Source: JAWVFM01 sp963739355 (GTDB lineage Bacteria; Actinomycetota; Thermoleophilia; Solirubrobacterales; 70-9). Taken from it: 64,000 bases of DNA. Below the pieces are notes generated by a model. It had not been told where the DNA came from and did not search any database. It was given only the letters and a program-made list of their open reading frames with translations. Below, piece after piece: positions 47,959 to 55,902 of this stretch (position 1 is the stretch's first letter; every line of letters starts with the position of its first letter). The DNA is taken from contig CAVUAD010000007.1 in NCBI GenBank assembly GCA_963739355.1, forward strand, positions 868,001 through 932,000. Direction: 5' to 3'. Position numbers and translations under genes: made by a program.

Positions 47959-49943
47959 GCGACGAGCCACGCCTTCTCGACCAGATCGACGGCCCTGACG
48001 ACCTGAAGGGTCTCTCCGACGACGAGCTCCAGCGCGCCGCGCAGGAGGTTCGGGAGCTGATCATCGACGTGATCGGCGAGATCGGCGGCCACTTCGGCGC
48101 CAACCTCGGCACCTGCGAGCTCTCGGTCGCGCTTCACAGCCTGCTCAGCTCGCCGCGCGACAAGATCCTCTGGGACGTCGGTCACCAGGCCTACCCGCAC
48201 AAGGTCCTGACCGGCAGGCGCGACCGTCTCGAGACGATCCGCAAGTACGAGGGGCTCGCGCCTTTCTGCTCGATCGCCGAGTCCGAGCACGACATCATGG
48301 GGGCCGGCCACGCATCCACGTCGATCGGCTACGCCGTGGGGCTCAAGGAGGCGATGCGCAAGGGCATCGGCGAAGACGGCAAGGTCGTCGCGGTGATCGG
48401 CGACGGCGCGCTGACCGGCGGCGTGGCGTACGAGGCGCTTCACAACGCCGGCGGCCTGCAGACGCCGATCGTGATCGTGCTGAACGACAACGGGATGTCG
48501 ATCTCGCCCAACGTCGGCGCGCTGTCGCGGAACTTCCAGAGGATCCGGCTGCACCCCGGCCTCTTCCACGCCCGCGAGGGGGTGGAGGAGCGCCTCACCA
48601 GGCTGCCGCTCGGCGTTGGCCGTCAGATCGAGCGCCTCGGGCCCGAGATCAAGGCGGCGATCAAGTCCTACCTCGCGCCCGGGCTGCTCTTCGAGGAGCT
48701 CGACCTCGCCTACATGGGCGTCATCGACGGCCACGACGTCCACGCGCTGCGCAGCGCGCTGGGCGAGGCGCTCGAGGCCGATCGCCCCGTCGTCGTCCAC
48801 ATCCACACCGTCAAGGGCAAGGGCTTCTCGCCGGCCGAGGACGGCGGCCTCGAAGGCATGGAGAAGTGGCACGCCGCGAAGCCCGGTTCGATCGTGGATC
48901 GCAAGCCGGCGCCGAAGGAGAAGCCCGAGCCTGTCAGCGAAACCGACTCCCCGGAGCCCATCGAGAAGCTCGAGCCCCCGCCGCCGGCGGATCCGCCCCA
49001 GTACACGCAGGTCTTCGCCAAGGCGCTCACGGAGGAGGCGCGGCGCGACCGCCGGGTCATCGGGATCACCGCGGCCATGGCGGGGGGGACCGGCCTGAAC
49101 GTCCTGGCCGAGGAGGTTCCCGAGCAGTACTACGACGTCGGCATCGCCGAGCAGGACGCGGTGCTGTTCGCGGCCGGGCTCGCGTTGCAGGGCGCGAAGC
49201 CGGTCGCCGCGATCTACTCGACATTCCTCCAGCGCGGCTTCGACCAGATCGTCCACGACGTCTGCCTCCAGAAGCTGAACGTCGTGTTCGCGATGGACCG
49301 CGCCGGTCTCGTGGGCGACGACGGCCCCACGCACCACGGCGCCTTCGACATCTCCTACCTGCGTCCGCTGCCCAACATCGTCCTCATGGCGCCCCGCGAC
49401 GAGGCGATGCTGGTCCACATGCTCCGCACCGCGCTCCACCACGATGACGGGCCGATCGCCCTGCGCTACCCGCGCGGCGCCGCAATCGGCGTGCCCATGC
49501 CGGCGGCGCCCGAGCTCGTCCCGATCGGCACGGGGGAGACGCTGCGCCAGGGCCAGCGCGTTGCCCTGGTCGGCTACGGCATGGGGGTAAAGGTCGCGCT
49601 GGACGCCTCCGCGGCGCTCGGCGAGGCGGGAATCACCCCCACCGTCGCCGACGCGCGCTTCGCGAAGCCGCTCGACACCGAGCTCCTCAACCACCTCGCC
49701 GCGGACCACGAGCTCCTGGTGACCATCGAGGACAACGTCCTGCCCGGCGGCTTCGGCGCCGCCGTCCTCGAGCACCTGGAGGACACGGTCGGCCCGGGCT
49801 CGGGCCGCGCGCGGGTGGTGCGCATCGGCCTGCCCGACCGCTACGTCACGCACGGCAAGCCCGCGCTCCTGCACGAGGAGGTCGGGCTGACCGGAGCCGC
49901 GGTGGCCGAGCGCGTCGTGGCTGCCCTGGGCGTTCGCGCCTAG
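47955..49943 (+). CDS. dxs: 1-deoxy-D-xylulose-5-phosphate synthase
   Basis: TPP enzyme joining pyruvate and glyceraldehyde-3-phosphate, first step of the MEP isoprenoid pathway. 662 residues. GGHFGANLGTCELSVALH, DVGHQAYPHKVLTGR, the TPP motif GDGALTGG, FEELDLAYMGVIDGHD, GIAEQDAVLFAAGLA and DRAGLVGDDGPTHHG are intact. An unusual Pro/Glu-rich linker (about residues 316-350) joins the two halves. It ends 2 bp before the delta-60 repeat gene. Confidence 0.97.
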   Translation: MSDEPRLLDQIDGPDDLKGLSDDELQRAAQEVRELIIDVIGEIGGHFGANLGTCELSVALHSLLSSPRDKILWDVGHQAYPHKVLTGRRDRLETIRKYEGLAPFCSIAESEHDIMGAGHASTSIGYAVGLKEAMRKGIGEDGKVVAVIGDGALTGGVAYEALHNAGGLQTPIVIVLNDNGMSISPNVGALSRNFQRIRLHPGLFHAREGVEERLTRLPLGVGRQIERLGPEIKAAIKSYLAPGLLFEELDLAYMGVIDGHDVHALRSALGEALEADRPVVVHIHTVKGKGFSPAEDGGLEGMEKWHAAKPGSIVDRKPAPKEKPEPVSETDSPEPIEKLEPPPPADPPQYTQVFAKALTEEARRDRRVIGITAAMAGGTGLNVLAEEVPEQYYDVGIAEQDAVLFAAGLALQGAKPVAAIYSTFLQRGFDQIVHDVCLQKLNVVFAMDRAGLVGDDGPTHHGAFDISYLRPLPNIVLMAPRDEAMLVHMLRTALHHDDGPIALRYPRGAAIGVPMPAAPELVPIGTGETLRQGQRVALVGYGMGVKVALDASAALGEAGITPTVADARFAKPLDTELLNHLAADHELLVTIEDNVLPGGFGAAVLEHLEDTVGPGSGRARVVRIGLPDRYVTHGKPALLHEEVGLTGAAVAERVVAALGVRA

Positions 49944-49945
49944 CC

Positions 49946-52456
49946 TTGACACGGCGCGGCGGCCAGAGGTGCGGCAGACTCGCCGCCGCCTGCGTTGGCA
50001 CTGCCGCGTTTCTGCTCTCGGTCACCGCGGCGACCGCTTCCCCGTTCGGCGTCGACCGGTCATTCGGGCGCGGCGGCTTCGTGACGACCATTCCGTCGGT
50101 CTCGTATAGCGCCGACGACGAGCCGCACGCGGCCGTCGAGCAACAGGACGGAAAGCTCGTCGTAGTCGGAGGCTCTGACGCCTCCTACTTCGTGGCGCGC
50201 TATGACGCGGACGGGTCCTTGGACACGAGCTTCGGTGATCACGGTGTGGTCCTGGGCCCGGTGAGCTCCACACCCGGGGGCGTCCCGGAACAGGGACTCG
50301 CGGTGGCCGTCCAGCCGGACGGCAAGATCGTGGTGTGCGGCGAGGCGAGCGGTGGGCCGCAGTCGTTCGTGGCGCGCTACGACCCGGACGGCACACCGGA
50401 CTCCGGATTCGGCGAAGGTGGACGAGTCGGCAACGACGACCTGTTCGCGGCTCACGCGCTCGGGATCCAGGCAGACGGGAAGATCGTCATCGCCGGAGCC
50501 GCGGGAGGTACCGTGGGGCTCGCCCGGTATGAGCCGGACGGGTCTCCCGACGTCTCGTTCGGCACCGACGGCGAGGTGACGAGCGCCGTCGGCGGCTACC
50601 CCGTGGGCCTGGCCCTCGTGTCCGGAGGAAGGATCGTCGTCACCGGCGCCATCACGGAGGGCTCGCTCACCGCTCGGTACGACGACGACGGTTCGATCGA
50701 CACGAGCTTCGGTAACGACGGAGAGTCCGTGGTTCCCGGCTACTACTCCGCGTCGATGGCCTTGCAGGCCGATGGCAAGATCCTCCTGTCGAGCGAGGGC
50801 ATCGATGGGACCGTGAAGGTCAACAGGCTCGACGCGGACGGCCAGACGGACGCGGGCTTCGGAACTAGTGGGACCGCCACGATCCAGGCGGGCGGGGCAT
50901 TTCCCTATGGGGCGCTTCAGGCGCCGGTCGCCGTGCGAGCGGATGGCTCGATTCTCGTTGCCGTGTCGACAGACCATGACATCGGGCTTGCCCATCTCGC
51001 GCCGGACGGGACGGTCGATGCGTCGTTCGGGGGCAGCGGGATTGCGACCACGAGATTCGACGCCACAGCGACTCCGTTCGCACTGCTGGTTCGCGACGAC
51101 AGCCGCGCCGTCGCAGTCGGCGCGGCTGGAGACCAGGTCTTCTACGCCTGCCGCGCGGGCTGCACCTTCCCGTATTCACATGAGGATGTCGTGCTGGCTG
51201 GGTATCTCGGCGACGGCGCGCCGGATGAGTCGTTCGGCACCGCGGGAGCAGTGCTCACGAACCTCCGGCATGTCGAGAGGAACGTGTCCGGATCGCCGAG
51301 CTCTGTCCTGGTCCAGCCGGGTTCGCGGATCATCGCGGCCGGGGCCGTCGCGTTGTCCCAGGCCGGCGACTTCACGCTCGCGCGCTACATGAGTGACGGA
51401 TCCCTCGACCCGGCGTTCGGCAAGCAGGGGCTCGTCGCGACCGACACCAACCGCGACGGGGATTATGAGATGGCGGCCCAGGGCGCCGCCGCGCTGGGTG
51501 CCGACGGTTCAGTCGCGGAGGCTGGCTGCGCCGCGCGCTTCTACAGCGACACCGGCGTCTGCGATGCCGTCGTGGTCGCCCGCTACGGGCAGGATGGCGC
51601 TCTCGACGAGAGCTTCGGAAGAAACGGCGTGGTCACGACGGACCGTGGTGGGACGGAGCGGGTCGGGAGTGTCAAGGGAGTGCTTCTCGAGCCGGACGGC
51701 TCGGTCGCCGTGCTCGCTGCGATCGGACGAGCTCGCGACTACACCGAGGCCGAGCGAATCGATGTCCTCCACTTCAATCCCGATGGCTCGCCGGACGAGG
51801 CATTTGGCGAGCATGGCAGGCTCTCGCTCCGGCGCCCCAGGTTCCGGTTCAACAGCCTCACCCTGCTGCAGGAGCGAAGCGGCGATCTCGTCGTCGCGGG
51901 CGGCCGCGGCGACTGCGCTCGAGTCGTCGGCATCCGGGCCGAGGGGGCGCTCGATCCGAGGTTCGGGAGGGATGGCGTTGCGTCGCGCTGCTTCCCGGCC
52001 CGATTCGGATCTGCCGGCGCGCTCCTGGATTCCCGCCAGGGGATCCTCGTCTACGGCGGCTCCGGACCGGGGCTTTCGTTCGCGAGGTTCCGTGCCGACG
52101 GATGGCCCGACCGATCGTTCGGGTCACGCGGCCGCCGACTCACTCGGGTCAAGGCGCTGTCCGACAGGCGGTCCGCCGCGCTGATGCCGAGCGGCAAGGT
52201 CGTGATCGCGGGGTCGCGCTTCTCGAAAGCTCAAAACAGCTCGGATCGCAGGCGTTTCACGCTGCTGCGGTTCAATCCGAACGGAACAGCGGATCGCGGC
52301 TTCGGAGACGGGGGACGCCTCGACACCGGCATCCGAGGCAGGCCCGAGGCAATCGCTGCCGTCCCCGGCGGGGGAGTCGTCGTCGCCGGTGCCCGCGACT
52401 TCCCGCACCAGCCCTATGAGCGCTTCACGATCGCGCGCTTTCGCCGCAGCGATTAG
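49946..52456 (+). CDS. Secreted delta-60 repeat (beta-propeller-like) protein
   Basis: 836 residues from a TTG 2 bp after dxs. Signal peptide RLAAACVGTAAFLLSVTAAT then ASPFG. The rest is about 13 repeats of the delta-60 type, each ending like RYDADGSLDTSFGDHG or RFNPNGTADRGFGDGG, spaced about 50-70 residues; the inner strands read QPDGKIVVCGEA and similar. Such proteins are predicted propeller-like and extracellular; function unknown. The tight spacing to dxs is odd for a secreted protein and may be only read-through expression. Codon use is somewhat less G/C-biased than in the housekeeping neighbours. Convergent with, and overlapping by 4 bp, the DUF72 gene. Confidence 0.88.
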   Translation: MTRRGGQRCGRLAAACVGTAAFLLSVTAATASPFGVDRSFGRGGFVTTIPSVSYSADDEPHAAVEQQDGKLVVVGGSDASYFVARYDADGSLDTSFGDHGVVLGPVSSTPGGVPEQGLAVAVQPDGKIVVCGEASGGPQSFVARYDPDGTPDSGFGEGGRVGNDDLFAAHALGIQADGKIVIAGAAGGTVGLARYEPDGSPDVSFGTDGEVTSAVGGYPVGLALVSGGRIVVTGAITEGSLTARYDDDGSIDTSFGNDGESVVPGYYSASMALQADGKILLSSEGIDGTVKVNRLDADGQTDAGFGTSGTATIQAGGAFPYGALQAPVAVRADGSILVAVSTDHDIGLAHLAPDGTVDASFGGSGIATTRFDATATPFALLVRDDSRAVAVGAAGDQVFYACRAGCTFPYSHEDVVLAGYLGDGAPDESFGTAGAVLTNLRHVERNVSGSPSSVLVQPGSRIIAAGAVALSQAGDFTLARYMSDGSLDPAFGKQGLVATDTNRDGDYEMAAQGAAALGADGSVAEAGCAARFYSDTGVCDAVVVARYGQDGALDESFGRNGVVTTDRGGTERVGSVKGVLLEPDGSVAVLAAIGRARDYTEAERIDVLHFNPDGSPDEAFGEHGRLSLRRPRFRFNSLTLLQERSGDLVVAGGRGDCARVVGIRAEGALDPRFGRDGVASRCFPARFGSAGALLDSRQGILVYGGSGPGLSFARFRADGWPDRSFGSRGRRLTRVKALSDRRSAALMPSGKVVIAGSRFSKAQNSSDRRRFTLLRFNPNGTADRGFGDGGRLDTGIRGRPEAIAAVPGGGVVVAGARDFPHQPYERFTIARFRRSD

Positions 52457-53205
52457 CGTCGTCGACCTGGATTTCGGGTAGGGCGCCCGCCCTGAAGCGC
52501 CCAGGCGTTGCGGATCGAGTAGGCCTTCCAGTCGTTGTTGAGGTAGGCGTAGACGTCGACGCGGCTCCGCCAGGCGGCGATCCGGCGCTTCCAGGTCGCG
52601 ATCTCGGAATCCGAGTAGTTGCCGCCGCGGCCGCGCCGCCCGTAGTGCAGGCGCACGTAGGTCCAGTCGGCGGTGATCTCGCGCGTCTGGAACGGCCATT
52701 TCGGGTGGTCGGAGACGACCAGCGCGGCGTTGTGCTCGGAAAGCAGCGCGTAGACGTCGGCCGTGAACCAGCTCTCGTGGCGGAACTCGAACGCGTGCCG
52801 GCCGGCGGGCGCGCGGCTGAGGGCGCCCGCCAGGCGCTCGTCGTCGCGCTTGAAGTTCTCCGGCAGCTGCCATAGGACGGGGCCGAGCTTGCCGGCCTCG
52901 CGCAGCGGCTCGAGCTTGTCGAAGAACAGCGCGGTGCCGCCCTTCTTCGGCTCCTTCAGGCGATAGACGTGGGTCATGTAGCGGCTGGCCTTGACCGCGA
53001 AGCAGAACCCCTCGGGCGTTGACTCCGCCCAGGCCTTGACCGTGCTCTCGGTCGGCAGCCGGTAGAAGGTCGCGTTGATCTCCACCGTCGGGAACTCGGT
53101 CGCATAGCGCTCGAGCCATTGGCGCTGAGGCAGACCGTCTGGGTAGAGGACTCCGCGCCAGTCCTTGTAGTTCCAGCCTGAGCAGCCGATTCGGACCTCG
53201 GTCAC
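52453..53205 (-). CDS. DUF72 family protein (YecE-like)
   Basis: 250 residues, TIM-barrel-like DUF72. EVRIGCSGWNYKDWRGVLYP at the N-terminus, FPTVEINATFYRLPT, FCFAVKASRYMTHVYRLKEP, WQLPENFKRD, FEFRHESWF and TYVRLHYGRRG are the family blocks. The biochemical role is unknown. GTG start at 53205. Downstream it meets the delta-60 gene tail to tail. Confidence 0.92.
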   Translation of the reverse strand: MTEVRIGCSGWNYKDWRGVLYPDGLPQRQWLERYATEFPTVEINATFYRLPTESTVKAWAESTPEGFCFAVKASRYMTHVYRLKEPKKGGTALFFDKLEPLREAGKLGPVLWQLPENFKRDDERLAGALSRAPAGRHAFEFRHESWFTADVYALLSEHNAALVVSDHPKWPFQTREITADWTYVRLHYGRRGRGGNYSDSEIATWKRRIAAWRSRVDVYAYLNNDWKAYSIRNAWALQGGRPTRNPGRRR

Positions 53206-53234
53206 GACTCCCAGTATCCCGTCTCATTGAAACG

Positions 53235-53316
53235 CGCGGGCCGACCCGCAGAGAGGGGAAGGACCTATCTGCGAGTCGGCCGCGCTGAGATCGGGTGGAG
53301 AGCTGATCCCGACCTC
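53235..53316. other. Strongly structured intergenic DNA, two adjacent hairpins
   Basis: The 212-bp gap 53206-53417 between the divergent DUF72 gene and the 68-residue gene contains a long hairpin: GGCCGAC 53239-53245 with GTCGGCC 53275-53281, then CGCAGA 53247-53252 with TCTGCG 53268-53273, and GCGCG outside with a G bulge. It is followed by TCGGG 53291-53295 with CCCGA 53308-53312, extended by GAG/CTC. A weaker GCCGG/CCGGC pair lies near 53390. No RNA family is recognised. The open frame 53227-53511 has poor third-position GC and was not called. Confidence 0.4.
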
Positions 53317-53417
53317 TCCGCGTTCATTCGAGCCGAGCGAGAGCGTGGCGCCCCCGTCGAATCTCGCGTTGGCGTACCCGCTGGCCAGCCGGCTAAACAC
53401 GAACCGGCAGCGCCGAT

Positions 53418-53624
53418 ATGGTCGCCGTTGTGGCTCCCCGCAAAAACGGCGATTCGGACGAGAGCCAGAGCCTCGGCGTGGCGGGGGTTTGGCTCGGGCT
53501 GGGCCTCGTGATCGTGATCGCGGGAATCGCCCTCAACGACGTCTTCATCCTGGTCGCCGGCGTCCTCGTCGTGATCTACGCGGTCCTCGTCGGCTGGCCG
53601 CTCCTCATGTCGCCCGACGACTGA
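53418..53624 (+). CDS. Small two-helix membrane protein
   Basis: 68 residues. A short charged N-terminus (APRKNGDSDESQS) and two membrane helices, about 21-38 and 42-62 (VWLGLGLVIVIAGIALNDVF and GVLVVIYAVLVGWPLL). High G/C at third codon positions supports a real gene. No motif for function. It is followed at once by a hairpin that acts as a terminator for the opposite strand. Confidence 0.65.
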   Translation: MVAVVAPRKNGDSDESQSLGVAGVWLGLGLVIVIAGIALNDVFILVAGVLVVIYAVLVGWPLLMSPDD

Positions 53625-53630
53625 ACCCGC

Positions 53631-53665
53631 AAAAAGAGAACCCCCGCTGGGCGGCGGGGGTTCTC
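53631..53665 (-). terminator. Rho-independent terminator of the minus-strand SPW-type gene
   Basis: Perfect 12-bp stem (53636-53647 with 53654-53665, GAGAACCCCCGC and its complement) with a 6-nt loop. On the minus strand it is followed by TTTTT, the only classical hairpin-plus-T5 in the window. It ends the transcript of the gene at 53727-54083. Confidence 0.85.
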
Positions 53666-53726
53666 AGGGGTACTAGGGAGGAGAGATATGTATGTGTTTG
53701 TTTTGGGGTATCCGGCCGCGAGCTTT

Positions 53727-54083
53727 CTAGGCGCCGGCTGGGGAGCTCCACCGCGTTGATGCGGTGAGGGCCACCAGGGCGGCGCCGACTGCGACCAGAA
53801 AGACTGTGGAGCGCCACTCGCCGGTGACCGCGCCGATCGCAACGCCAAGGAGGATGCTGGCTGTTGCGAGTGCGTAGTCGAATCCGGCATGAGCCGCCAG
53901 GGGGATGCCGCGATCAGGCCCTGAGACCTGCACGGCGAGGCTGATGAGCAGCGCTCCGACGAGTACCGACGCGATCGTGGCCGCGACGCCAAACCCGAGC
54001 AGGAACGGCGCGACCATCACCCAGCCACCGCCGGCGATCTCGACCGCCGCGTGTGTCTCGTGGGGGATAACGCGTGAACTCAT
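53727..54083 (-). CDS. Small membrane protein with SPW-like repeat
   Basis: 118 residues with about four membrane helices in two pairs. GGWVMVAPFLLGFGVAAT and the later LATASILLGVAIGAVTGEWRS resemble the SPW repeat family of small membrane proteins. Function unknown. ATG 54083 is divergent from tlyA; a perfect CRP-type palindrome lies between the two. The gene has its own terminator at 53631-53665. Confidence 0.75.
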   Translation of the reverse strand: MSSRVIPHETHAAVEIAGGGWVMVAPFLLGFGVAATIASVLVGALLISLAVQVSGPDRGIPLAAHAGFDYALATASILLGVAIGAVTGEWRSTVFLVAVGAALVALTASTRWSSPAGA

Positions 54084-54119
54084 CGTGACATGAGGCTACG
54101 AACATATGTGCGCTTTGTG

Positions 54120-54135
54120 TGTGATGCCGGTCACA
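54120..54135. promoter_or_regulatory. Perfect CRP-family operator
   Basis: TGTGATGCCGGTCACA is an exact TGTGA-N6-TCACA palindrome, the consensus of CRP/Rv3676-type regulators. Its centre is 44 bp from the SPW gene start and 47 bp from the tlyA GTG. Either gene, if leaderless, would have the site near -41.5, the class II activator position. Confidence 0.6.
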
Positions 54136-54174
54136 GTTCCGAAATCGCAGCCGGCTGCCGATACCGTTCGCCTC

Positions 54175-54969
54175 GTGGCAAGGCGGCGAATCGACACCCT
54201 GCTCGCCGAACGCGGCCTGGCGCGCTCGCGCTCGAGTGCCGCCGAGTCGGTTCGCGCGGGGCGCGTGCGGATCGGGCGCGACGGGCCGCTGGCGACCAAG
54301 CCGGGCGAACTGGTGCCGGACGGCGTCGAGCTGCGCGTGGACGAGCGCCCCGCGTACGTCTCGCGCGGCGGTACGAAGCTTGCGAACGCCCTCGACGCGC
54401 TCGGCGTTGCCGTCGCCGGGCGGCGCTGCCTGGACGCCGGTGCCTCGACCGGAGGGTTCACGGACTGCCTGCTCCAGCGCGACGCCACGCACGTGATCGC
54501 GCTCGACGTGGGCTACGGACAGCTCGAGTGGAGCCTGCGCAACGACGAGCGGGTGAGCGTGCTGGAGCGCTTCAACGCGCGCGACCTGGCGCCGAGCGAC
54601 CTCGAGTACCCGCCCGAGCTCGCCACGGTCGACGTCTCCTTCATATCCCTTGCGAAGGTGCTTTCGCCGATCGCGGGCTGCCTGGCGCCCGAGGGCGAGA
54701 TCCTGGCGATGGTGAAGCCCCAGTTCGAGCTGGGGCGGGCCGCGGTGGGGCGCGGCGGGGTGGTTCGCTCCGCCGAGCGCCGCCGGGAAGCGCTGACGGC
54801 CGTCGCCGGCCTCGCGCCGGCGCTTGGGCTGAGCTTCAAGGGCTTCGCGTCCTCGGGCCTGCCGGGCCCGAAGGGCAACCGCGAGACGTTCGCCTGGTTC
54901 GGCCATGGCGACGCCGTCGCTGACGTTGCCGCCGCGGCGCACGCCGTCGAGCCTGGTGAGGACGCCTGA
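54175..54969 (+). CDS. tlyA: TlyA-type rRNA methyltransferase / hemolysin A family
   Basis: 264 residues from GTG 54175. TlyA 2'-O-methylates 16S C1409 and 23S C1920 in mycobacteria. N-terminal S4 domain (RRRIDTLLAERGLARSRSSA), then YVSRGGTKLANALDAL, the SAM loop LDAGASTGGFTDCLLQ, VDVSFISL and MVKPQFELGR. An upstream in-frame ATG (54106) would add 23 non-conserved residues and lie before the CRP site, so GTG is preferred. Starts the tlyA-nadK-recN-steA-mctB-pyrG block. Confidence 0.95.
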   Translation: MARRRIDTLLAERGLARSRSSAAESVRAGRVRIGRDGPLATKPGELVPDGVELRVDERPAYVSRGGTKLANALDALGVAVAGRRCLDAGASTGGFTDCLLQRDATHVIALDVGYGQLEWSLRNDERVSVLERFNARDLAPSDLEYPPELATVDVSFISLAKVLSPIAGCLAPEGEILAMVKPQFELGRAAVGRGGVVRSAERRREALTAVAGLAPALGLSFKGFASSGLPGPKGNRETFAWFGHGDAVADVAAAAHAVEPGEDA

Positions 54970-55829
54970 TGCGCGTGCTGCGGGCGCCCAGCGCGATCTC
55001 GAGGGCCGTCGTCCTCACGCACACGGACCGCGAGGGCATTGCCGAGGGAATGCTCGTCGCGGGCGAGGTCGCCGCGGAATGCGGGTGCGAGCTTGTCGCG
55101 CTCCGCGAGGAGCGCGACAAGCACGGCGAGGTCGAGGGCATCGGGTTCGTCGACGAGCTGCCGGACGACACCGACCTCTGCATCGTCCTGGGCGGCGACG
55201 GCACGATCCTGCGCGCGCTTCGGGGCTTCGCCGGCACGGAGGTGCCGGTGTACGGCGTCAACTTCGGCACGGTCGGGTTTCTCGCCGCCGCCGAGCGCGA
55301 GGAGCTCCAGCCGACGCTCCGCAGGGCGTTCACCGGCGAGTTCGACGTGATGGAGCTTCCGGGCCTGCAGCTGGGGGACTCGTCCGAGCTCGGGCTCAAC
55401 GACGTCGCCTTCACGCGCCAGCCGCACAAGCGGGTGGCCGAGCTCTCCTACTCGGTCGGCGGCCAGGAGGTTGGCGACGTCCGCTGCGACGGGCTCGTGG
55501 CGGCCACGCCCGCAGGCTCCACCGGCTACAACCTCGCCAACCAGGGCCCGATCCTGGCCTGGGGAGTGGAGGGCTACGCGCTCAGCTTCATCGCGCCGCA
55601 CACGTTCACGGCACGACCGCTGGTGGTGGCGCCCGAGGACGTCCTGGCGGTCAAGAACGCGGGGCGCGAGCCCGTGGACATCGGCATCGACGGGCAGCCC
55701 GCGGGCGTCCTGGAGCCTGGGGCGGAGGCAGGCGTCGGCTTCCGCAGCGGAGTCGGGCGCCTGGCCCAGCAGCCCGGCTCGTCGTTCTACCGCCGCGTCC
55801 GCGAGAAGTTCGGCCGCTTCGCCCGCTGA
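54969..55829 (+). CDS. nadK: NAD kinase
   Basis: 286 residues. Phosphorylates NAD to NADP. The catalytic LGGDGTILRALRGFAG, YGVNFGTVGFLA, LNDVAFTRQ and GLVAATPAGSTGYNLANQGP are conserved. Overlaps the tlyA stop by one base (TGATG). NADP supply fits with the pentose phosphate genes elsewhere in the window. Confidence 0.96.
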   Translation: MRVLRAPSAISRAVVLTHTDREGIAEGMLVAGEVAAECGCELVALREERDKHGEVEGIGFVDELPDDTDLCIVLGGDGTILRALRGFAGTEVPVYGVNFGTVGFLAAAEREELQPTLRRAFTGEFDVMELPGLQLGDSSELGLNDVAFTRQPHKRVAELSYSVGGQEVGDVRCDGLVAATPAGSTGYNLANQGPILAWGVEGYALSFIAPHTFTARPLVVAPEDVLAVKNAGREPVDIGIDGQPAGVLEPGAEAGVGFRSGVGRLAQQPGSSFYRRVREKFGRFAR

Positions 55830-55902
55830 GCCTCGGCCGGCGGGCCGCTCCTGCTATCACTGATCGCCGGTAGGCGAACTTCGGACGCGAAGGAGGTCAG
55901 GG

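Noticed and set aside
53227..53511. 94-codon plus-strand frame
   Set aside because: Weak third-position GC, overlaps the better-supported 68-residue membrane protein gene and the hairpins.
54157..54164. GCCGATAC before tlyA as another sigma-28 promoter
   Set aside because: No TAAA/TCAA-like box at 15-16 nt upstream; GCCGAT alone is common at this GC.
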